Shown one piece after another: positions 58,744 through 64,000 of a DNA stretch of 64,000 nt. Position 1 is the stretch's first letter. Every line of letters starts with the position of its first letter. The position numbers and the translations under genes are program-made. Under the pieces are notes generated by a model. That model was not told the DNA's origin. It saw nothing but the letters and a program-made list of their open reading frames with translations, and did no database searches. Source of the DNA: Bacillus sp. Xin1 (GTDB lineage Bacteria; Bacillota; Bacilli; Bacillales; Bacillaceae_G); contig NZ_JABUAE010000003.1 in NCBI RefSeq assembly GCF_013314535.1, positions 1 to 64,000 on the forward strand. Reading direction: 5' to 3'.

Positions 58744-59274
58744 AAGGATTTCATTTTCTTTTGTGGAATGTTAATCATATTCTTGTCACTCGGTTTACTG
58801 CTACATGGTTCTCTTGGTAATTTTGCACAAGGATTCAAAGAATCCGCGCAATCCATTTCTCCAATTATCCTACAGTTTCCGTTTTATGCAGAAATTATTG
58901 CTGTTTTAGGAAGTTCAGGATTGGGAAGCTCTATCATCGAATGGATGGCATCCATTGCGTCAAAGGATACATTTGATATTTTTACATATTGGTCAGCGGG
59001 ATTGGTGAACTTATTGGCTCCATCTGGCGGAGGGCAATGGGCTTTGCAAGGGCCACTGCAGGTCCCAGCAGGGTTGAAGCTAGGTGTAGATCCAGCGACT
59101 ATCGCTATGGTGGTAGGATGGGGGGACGCATGGACAAATCTGATTCAGCCGTTCTGGGCACTACCTCTATTAGGAGTGCTAGGGTTAAAAATTAAAGATA
59201 TCATGGGCTATTGTTTCATCCTCTGCATTTGGGTCGGGATTGTTACAAGTTTATTGATGTTATTTGTATATTAG
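58744..59274 (+). pseudogene. 3' remnant of short-chain fatty acid transporter (AtoE)
   Basis: Reading from the codon after the stop at 58741, about 176 codons match the C-terminal part of AtoE-type transporters (normally about 440 residues): Leu-Leu-Leu-His-Gly-Ser, Gly-Ile-Ile/Pro-Ile-Ile-Leu-Gln-Phe-Pro-Phe-Tyr, Ala-Pro-Ser-Gly-Gly-Gly-Gln-Trp-Ala. The first 60 percent is missing upstream, with no SD before the first ATG (58768). Probably not functional. Confidence 0.75.
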
Positions 59275-59367
59275 CTTTAATAGGAATACGCATCGCTATC
59301 AAGTTAAGGTCTTGAAATACCCTTAAAATGAAAGTAAAACTAATCTAAAAGTACAGGAGGGACATTT

Positions 59368-59439
59368 ATGAACAACCTAGATTTCAGTATCAATTTTCCG
59401 GATATACATGATATTTCATGTAGAAAAGGTAATTTTTAA
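59368..59439 (+). CDS. Possible 23-residue peptide
   Basis: ATG after a strong SD AGGAGGGAC; Met-Asn-Asn-Leu-Asp-Phe-Ser-Ile... The next gene starts 18 nt later, so it may be a leader peptide of that gene. Confidence 0.45.
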   Translation: MNNLDFSINFPDIHDISCRKGNF

Positions 59440-59457
59440 CTTCAAGGGGGGATGTAG

Positions 59458-59775
59458 ATGGAATCTAATAAAGTAATAGTGTGGATTAATGTATTTACTG
59501 CCAAACCAGGTAAACTAGATGAATTAGTTGCTATCCAAGCTGAAGAATTACTTAACTTTAAGAGGAAAGGTATTCCTGGTTGGATTAGTAGTCGTTGGCA
59601 TCGTTCTATTGATAATAATAAGGCAATTATGATGACTACTTTTGAGAGTATTGAATATCATAAAAATTGGTTAGAGAAAAATGACTTCTCCGAACATTTA
59701 AACAAGATTAAGCACCTAATTGAAGGAGTAGAAGGTGGGTATTATACGTTAGTGGAAAACATTGAAAATATGTAA
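59458..59775 (+). CDS. Antibiotic biosynthesis monooxygenase (ABM) domain protein
   Basis: A 105-residue dimeric alpha-beta barrel domain. The start Val-Ile-Val-Trp-Ile-Asn-Val-Phe-Thr-Ala-Lys-Pro-Gly-Lys-Leu-Asp-Glu-Leu and the later Trp-His-Arg-Ser and Ile-Glu-Tyr-His-Lys-Asn-Trp are typical of ABM proteins, a group with monooxygenase, isomerase and heme-degrading members. The exact role is unknown. SD GGGGGATG. Confidence 0.82.
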   Translation: MESNKVIVWINVFTAKPGKLDELVAIQAEELLNFKRKGIPGWISSRWHRSIDNNKAIMMTTFESIEYHKNWLEKNDFSEHLNKIKHLIEGVEGGYYTLVENIENM

Positions 59776-59836
59776 ACTACTTATATTCTAGATTTTTATT
59801 TTTCACCTTGATAGTGAAAAGTCGATATACTGGACA

Positions 59837-59870
59837 TAAAAGCCCACGGAAAAACTCCATGGGCTTCATC
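59837..59870 (-). terminator. Terminator of the tat operon
   Basis: On the minus strand AAGCCCATGGA/TCCGTGGGCTT with a 5-nt loop and TTTTATGT after it. Confidence 0.8.
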
Positions 59871-59881
59871 AAGTTGAAAAA

Positions 59882-60628
59882 TTAAACATATTCGTATGCT
59901 TTTTTGTTTCTTTCTTTAGCACTTAGCTGCCGTTTGTATACAAATTTAGATAAGCTGACGCTTCCCTCATATAAGAGTAGTAACGGTATAGCCACAAGGA
60001 AATCTGATAGAAAATCCGGCGGTGTAATTAAAACTGCAATGACTATTAATAGAAAATAAGCGTATTTCCTAATTTTTTGCAGAAGGTATGGATTGATAAT
60101 TCCCAAACTTGTTAAAAACATAATAACAACGGGTAATTCAAATAGAAATCCAAAGGGTAATGTCATATGAAGAAAAAATTGGAAATATTTCTCCGCTGTA
60201 AAGAAAGTAGTAAACATATCGTTTGACAGTGACATTAAAAAATGTAATACAAGAGGAAGTAAAATATAATAACCAAAACTAATTCCCAATAGGAAGAGAA
60301 TCAATAGTGCTGGAATATAAGTGATTGTAACCTTTTGTTCTTTTGGTGTTAACGCTGGACGTACAAACAACCAAGCTTGATGCGCAGCAACTGGTATAGT
60401 AACAGTGCCGGCAGCGATTGCAGCAATTGTTAAATAAACGAGTAAGATATCACTCGGTCCTAACAGCGCAAGCTTAAATGGTAAATCTTTGACCAGCACA
60501 TAGTAAATATCTTGTACAAATATAAATGTCAGTATAAAAAACAGCAAAAAAGCAACTAAAGTGATAATAATACGTTTACGTAACTCTTCAAGGTGCTGAA
60601 CGATTTTCATATTTTTATCTTCCAACAT
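59882..60628 (-). CDS. tatC: Sec-independent translocase TatC
   Basis: A 248-residue membrane protein with six transmembrane helices, the substrate-binding core of the twin-arginine export system. The N-terminal His-Leu-Glu-Glu-Leu-Arg-Lys-Arg motif (12-19) and the Phe-Gly-Phe-Leu-Phe-Glu-Leu-Pro-Val segment carry the conserved residues that bind the RR signal. SD GGGGTGAT. Last gene of the amidohydrolase-Tat operon; an RNA hairpin separates it from tatA. Confidence 0.95.
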   Translation of the reverse strand: MLEDKNMKIVQHLEELRKRIIITLVAFLLFFILTFIFVQDIYYVLVKDLPFKLALLGPSDILLVYLTIAAIAAGTVTIPVAAHQAWLFVRPALTPKEQKVTITYIPALLILFLLGISFGYYILLPLVLHFLMSLSNDMFTTFFTAEKYFQFFLHMTLPFGFLFELPVVIMFLTSLGIINPYLLQKIRKYAYFLLIVIAVLITPPDFLSDFLVAIPLLLLYEGSVSLSKFVYKRQLSAKERNKKAYEYV

Positions 60629-60642
60629 TAATCACCCCATGA

Positions 60643-60678
60643 AATAGGAGATGTAAGACATATTCTACATCTCCTATT
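60643..60678 (-). other. Hairpin between tatA and tatC
   Basis: A perfect 13-bp stem AATAGGAGATGTA/TACATCTCCTATT with a 10-nt loop fills the gap from the tatA stop to just before tatC. No T-run follows. It may stabilise tatA mRNA or lower tatC expression. Confidence 0.6.
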
Positions 60679-60681
60679 CAT

Positions 60682-60885
60682 CTATTTGTCTAGTTTTTCT
60701 TTCTTATTAAGATTTTTTTGTAACTCATTTGTGTCATCTGCGATAAGATCTCTAGTAGATTTTTTAAATTCTCTTAATGTTGATCCGAATGCTCTTCCTA
60801 GTTCAGGTAACTTAGAAGGGCCAAAAATAATCAGGGCGAGCATTAAAACGAGTATTAATCCTGGGATTCCAATATTCTGAAGCAT
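60682..60885 (-). CDS. tatA: Sec-independent translocase TatA
   Basis: A 67-residue TatA with one N-terminal membrane helix (about 5-21), the Phe-Gly-Pro hinge, and an amphipathic helix (Leu-Pro-Glu-Leu-Gly-Arg-Ala-Phe-Gly) followed by a charged tail. It forms the pore part of the system with TatC. SD AAGGAGG. Together with the Tat-signal amidohydrolase upstream it looks like a dedicated export set. Confidence 0.95.
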   Translation of the reverse strand: MLQNIGIPGLILVLMLALIIFGPSKLPELGRAFGSTLREFKKSTRDLIADDTNELQKNLNKKEKLDK

Positions 60886-61070
60886 AAGATCCTCCTTAGT
60901 ATTGAGTTTTATAATTCCTTTTACATGCTTATAGCAATGCTAGGAAACATTTCGGAAAAAAACATCTTTAGGTGGAAATTATTGTGTGGTTTTTCTGCCT
61001 TCCATTCATTTGCATTTACTTAGTTGCATACCAAACAAAATTTTATCAATTTTATTCGTATTCGCAGTGA

Positions 61071-62480
61071 TTAGTTTTTTGCTTTATCAAGAGAACCGGC
61101 AGACAGAGTACCTTTATGTAGCACAGAAGCGCGCTTTGGCAGCCGGGCTACCGCTTCGGCTGAACAGCTTGCTGGAACGAGTACGGCGGTAGCAGCATCG
61201 CCAACTTTTGGCCAAACTTGCTTACCGGATTCATCTAATGGTGTAATGCCGCCGGTAGCAAGAGAAAGTGCGCGGGACAAATTGTATTCGTAAGACCATC
61301 CATACAGCTCTGCAGCAAGATGAGCTTTTTCCAGCGTGTCACCAATCCCGAGCGGGGACCAGTGATCCATTATACTGTCATTGCCAAGCATGACATTCAC
61401 CTTTTGCTTTTGAAGAAGCGGAATCGGCATCGCATATTTGCCAATTGGAACAGTTGACGCAATCGAGATGCCCAGTGAAGCAAGGCGATTTGCCATTTCG
61501 ATGTCGGCGCCGGCTGTCAGCGAGGCGAGAGAGAAGGCGTGGCTGATTGTCACTTTGCCCTGGAGACCAGCCTCTTCAGTCAAATCTGCCAATCGACGAA
61601 TTGCTTTCAAGCCAGTTTCGCCGCCTTCATGAAGATGGATATCAATGCCTGCGTTATAGTCCACTGCAATTTGCACCATAGTTTGCAGCGATTTTTCCAT
61701 ATCTGCATCAACCACAGTTGGATCTAGCCCGCCAACATGTGTCGCTCCGAGCTTCATAGCTTCCCGTAGTAGTCCCTCTGCATTGGAACGAAGTAAGCCG
61801 TGTTGGGGAAAAGCGACAATTTCGTGTGATAATTTATCTGAATAGTTGGCTAAAGCGCGCTTTAAACTCTCAAGATTTTTAAGGCCGACGACGGGATCAA
61901 TGTTGCAGTGACTTCTGGCATATGTTGAACCGTAGCTAAGAATCAATTCAATTAATTTTTCCGCACGTTCTTGGGCAGTCGGCAGCAACTCAAGTAACAG
62001 CGTTTGTTCAACTTCAATCATGTCAAAAATGTTTTTTCTTTGCGTTGCAGCTCTCCAAGGACCACCATAAAAGGTTTTATCCAAATGAATATGCATATCT
62101 TTAAAGGAAGGAAGCAGCAGCATGCCTTTTGCATCATAGCGATCGATATTTTTTTTATAAGGAACTTTTGTATCTGATATTTTTGTAATAATACCTTTAT
62201 CGATTTGAAGATTGCGAAGTACAGTGTCCGTTGCGACAATCTGGCCATTTTCATATCTATATCCGCTTTCTAATCGCACATTCCACAGCATATAGGAACT
62301 ATTTTTTCCAGGTTTTTTGATGTTGTGGTCATCTTTCTTTTCTTTTTCGTCCGCGCTTACAGTTCCAGGGACAAATAATCCCATCGCGTCCGTAACGCCG
62401 AGAATTGCTGTAGCCCCTCCAATTTTGCATGCGTTACCTAAAAACTTTCTACGAGAAAAACCTTTGTTTTCTTGATCCAT
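61071..62480 (-). CDS. Tat-exported amidohydrolase (cytosine deaminase/AtzC-like)
   Basis: A 469-residue protein. Residues 9-15, Ser-Arg-Arg-Lys-Phe-Leu-Gly, are a perfect twin-arginine motif followed by a hydrophobic stretch and Val-Ser-Ala, a cleavage site near 43. The mature part is a metal-dependent amidohydrolase: His-Ile-His-Leu-Asp-Lys, Asp-Ile-His-Leu-His-Glu, Ser-His-Ala-Phe and Asn-Asp-Ser-Ile-Met-Asp. It is probably folded with its metal inside the cell before export. It is a paralogue of the next gene upstream. Substrate unknown. Confidence 0.9.
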   Translation of the reverse strand: MDQENKGFSRRKFLGNACKIGGATAILGVTDAMGLFVPGTVSADEKEKKDDHNIKKPGKNSSYMLWNVRLESGYRYENGQIVATDTVLRNLQIDKGIITKISDTKVPYKKNIDRYDAKGMLLLPSFKDMHIHLDKTFYGGPWRAATQRKNIFDMIEVEQTLLLELLPTAQERAEKLIELILSYGSTYARSHCNIDPVVGLKNLESLKRALANYSDKLSHEIVAFPQHGLLRSNAEGLLREAMKLGATHVGGLDPTVVDADMEKSLQTMVQIAVDYNAGIDIHLHEGGETGLKAIRRLADLTEEAGLQGKVTISHAFSLASLTAGADIEMANRLASLGISIASTVPIGKYAMPIPLLQKQKVNVMLGNDSIMDHWSPLGIGDTLEKAHLAAELYGWSYEYNLSRALSLATGGITPLDESGKQVWPKVGDAATAVLVPASCSAEAVARLPKRASVLHKGTLSAGSLDKAKN

Positions 62481-62609
62481 TGGAATATCCTCCTCTTATA
62501 AGCTTTGCATGGAACTTAAAGCATGCAATTTTTAACACGATATCTGTATTTTACTTACCTTTTATCTTTATTTAAAAATGATTAAGATCTTGCTTCTTCA
62601 TTTACTAGA

Positions 62610-63830
62610 TTAAAGCGATCCGGAAACGATTTTTCCTTTAAACATAGTGGCTGCTCGTTCTGCTCTTCTTGCAATGGCTTCAGCGGAGCAGGATGCTTTG
62701 ACAAACACGATATTTGCATCGTCTCCGACTTGCGGCCAAACTTGTTTCCCTTCATGATTGAGAGGCGTCTTGCCTCCCGTAATAAATCCGAGAGTTTGTG
62801 CCAAGGACCGTTCATCTACCCACTTTGAAATTTCTGCTAAACGGCTGGCACGTTCGAGAATGTCACCGTTGCCAAATGGCGACCAAACATCAAAAATGTT
62901 GTCACATCCGACGGCGACGTCCACTCCTTTGTTATGTAATAGCCCAACAGGTGGAAAACTTCTGTCAATTGGAACACTTGTAATAATTGAAATTCCTGCA
63001 TCAATCAATAATTCTGCCATTTCACTTACTTGATTGAATGGAATATCTCCTAGGCCAAACGCGTGGCTAATGGCGACCTTTCCTTGCAGACCGGCTTCTT
63101 TTGTAAGGGCAGCTAGCCTTTTCATCGTAAAAATACCAAGATGATCGGTATCGTGTAAGTGTAAATCGATACCGGCATCTTCTTCCACAGCAATCTCGAT
63201 CATCTCTTGTAATGATGCTTCGATATTCCCATCAACAGTCGCCGGATCAACACCACCAACAAGAGAGGCACCTTGGCGAATTGCTTCTCTTACTAGATTC
63301 CCTGATCGAGTGCGCAATAAACCGTGCTGCGGAAAAGCAACAATTTCATAAGATAACTTGCCCTCAAATGTTTGTAATACCTTCTGAATAGCCTCTAAAT
63401 TTCGCAAACCGATTTCTGGATAAATATCTACATGCGTACGAATATGGGTAGATCCAGCTTTTAAGAAAGTCTCCAGTAGATGTTCCGCCCGCTCCTGAGT
63501 AGTAGTAGATAAAGAGGGAAGAACTTCTTTTTCCATTTCGAGTCGTTCAAAAATACTGTTTACAGGTGTTACTGCTTTCCAACGATCACCCACTATCGTT
63601 TTATCCAAATGACAATGCTTTTCAATAAACGATGGAAGTATTAATAGCTGCTTCACATCTACTTTCGGTAGACGATCTTGAAAAGGTTCATCAGTCGTAA
63701 CAATTTTTGTGATTTTTTCATTGTCAATAAGAAGGTGGTAAGAGCCTGTTTTTGTTTTTATAACGGTATCATTTTCAACGTGATGACCGTTTTCTAATTT
63801 GGCATTTATTAACCAAAAAGCGGAGCCCAT
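62610..63830 (-). CDS. Cytosolic amidohydrolase, paralogue of the Tat substrate
   Basis: A 406-residue amidohydrolase that aligns along its length with the Tat-exported neighbour but lacks the signal region. Metal motifs: His-Cys-His-Leu-Asp-Lys, Asp-Leu-His-Leu-His-Asp and Ser-His-Ala-Phe-Gly. The Glu of the neighbour (His-Leu-His-Glu) is Asp here, so the substrate may differ. First gene of the operon, SD GAAAGGACGGG. The family includes cytosine deaminases and N-isopropylammelide-type amidohydrolases. Confidence 0.88.
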   Translation of the reverse strand: MGSAFWLINAKLENGHHVENDTVIKTKTGSYHLLIDNEKITKIVTTDEPFQDRLPKVDVKQLLILPSFIEKHCHLDKTIVGDRWKAVTPVNSIFERLEMEKEVLPSLSTTTQERAEHLLETFLKAGSTHIRTHVDIYPEIGLRNLEAIQKVLQTFEGKLSYEIVAFPQHGLLRTRSGNLVREAIRQGASLVGGVDPATVDGNIEASLQEMIEIAVEEDAGIDLHLHDTDHLGIFTMKRLAALTKEAGLQGKVAISHAFGLGDIPFNQVSEMAELLIDAGISIITSVPIDRSFPPVGLLHNKGVDVAVGCDNIFDVWSPFGNGDILERASRLAEISKWVDERSLAQTLGFITGGKTPLNHEGKQVWPQVGDDANIVFVKASCSAEAIARRAERAATMFKGKIVSGSL

Positions 63831-64000
63831 AGAGTATCCCGTCCTTTCTTTTATAAATAATCAGAATGCTCTTTTTTCTCCTTGTGAAATTTCAATAAGT
63901 CAGGGAATATTACAAGGGAAATGCAAAAAAGATTCATAAGATTATGATAAACTAAAGAAGAATATATGGAAAATATAAAAAAAATTAATTTTACTTAAGT

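Noticed and set aside
61438-61727. Plus-strand frames inside the amidohydrolase genes
   Set aside because: They are antisense shadows of two well-supported enzymes and have no SD.
1-64000. CRISPR arrays, rRNA and tRNA genes, riboswitches
   Set aside because: No regularly spaced repeats, no rRNA stretches, no cloverleaf with CCA-type end, and no known riboswitch core was seen by eye; a covariance search was not possible.

Overview
The window looks like a chromosomal piece of a Bacillus cereus group bacterium. The DNA is AT-rich, Shine-Dalgarno (SD) sequences are strong (AGGAGG/AAAGGGG types), TTG and GTG starts are common, and hairpin plus T-run terminators follow most operons. Many proteins closely resemble known B. 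cereus ones: the GH14 beta-amylase, the SpoIISA toxin, the yng-type leucine-catabolism operon, and cysteine-rich spore-surface proteins. I saw no rRNA, tRNA or CRISPR array.

Layout. 1-9.5 kb: small genes, a cupin, a GNAT, secreted beta-amylase, an oxidoreductase/ECF41 sigma factor pair behind a textbook ECF41 promoter, a methyltransferase and an acyl-CoA synthetase. 9.7-18 kb: a TelA-like pair, an AhpD-like protein, a TetR/MMPL divergent pair, and a secreted glycosyl hydrolase. 18.2-24.9 kb: a cluster with a PTS permease, AnmK, a GlcNAc-type kinase, a PlsY-type acyltransferase and a GNAT-aminotransferase fusion, suggesting wall-sugar salvage. 24.9-35.3 kb: DUF1232 protein, DEAD-box helicase, TetR/MFS with twin perfect operators, MarR, phosphoglycerate mutase, SpoIISA with two small paralogous proteins downstream, ATP-grasp ligase and PepD. 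35.4-40 kb: ArsR/VOC pair and an ABC-ABC-TetR operon.

39.96-43.95 kb is the most unusual part. A 31-bp direct repeat brackets a 3.96-kb decayed integrative element: the 3' end of a tyrosine-integrase gene next to one repeat copy, a frameshifted ArpU-type phage regulator, fragments, and spore-surface-like cargo (a duplicated Cys-rich protein, a C1q/BclA-like protein, and a frameshifted third gene). The insertion lies in the 3' end of tetR and separates it from the DUF523/DUF1722 gene that it probably once preceded directly.

45-53 kb: leucine/isovalerate degradation operon (acyl-CoA dehydrogenase, two-subunit methylcrotonyl-CoA carboxylase plus biotin carrier, methylglutaconyl-CoA hydratase, HMG-CoA lyase, acyl-CoA synthetase). 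53-59.8 kb: Cys-rich spore-type protein, ArsR/flavin-reductase pair, DinB, a twice-frameshifted P-loop kinase, a glycosyltransferase, a DD-carboxypeptidase-like protein lacking the KTG motif, a truncated AtoE, and a monooxygenase-like protein. 59.9-63.8 kb: a minus-strand operon encoding two paralogous amidohydrolases, one with a Tat signal, followed by tatA and tatC, which looks like a dedicated export system.
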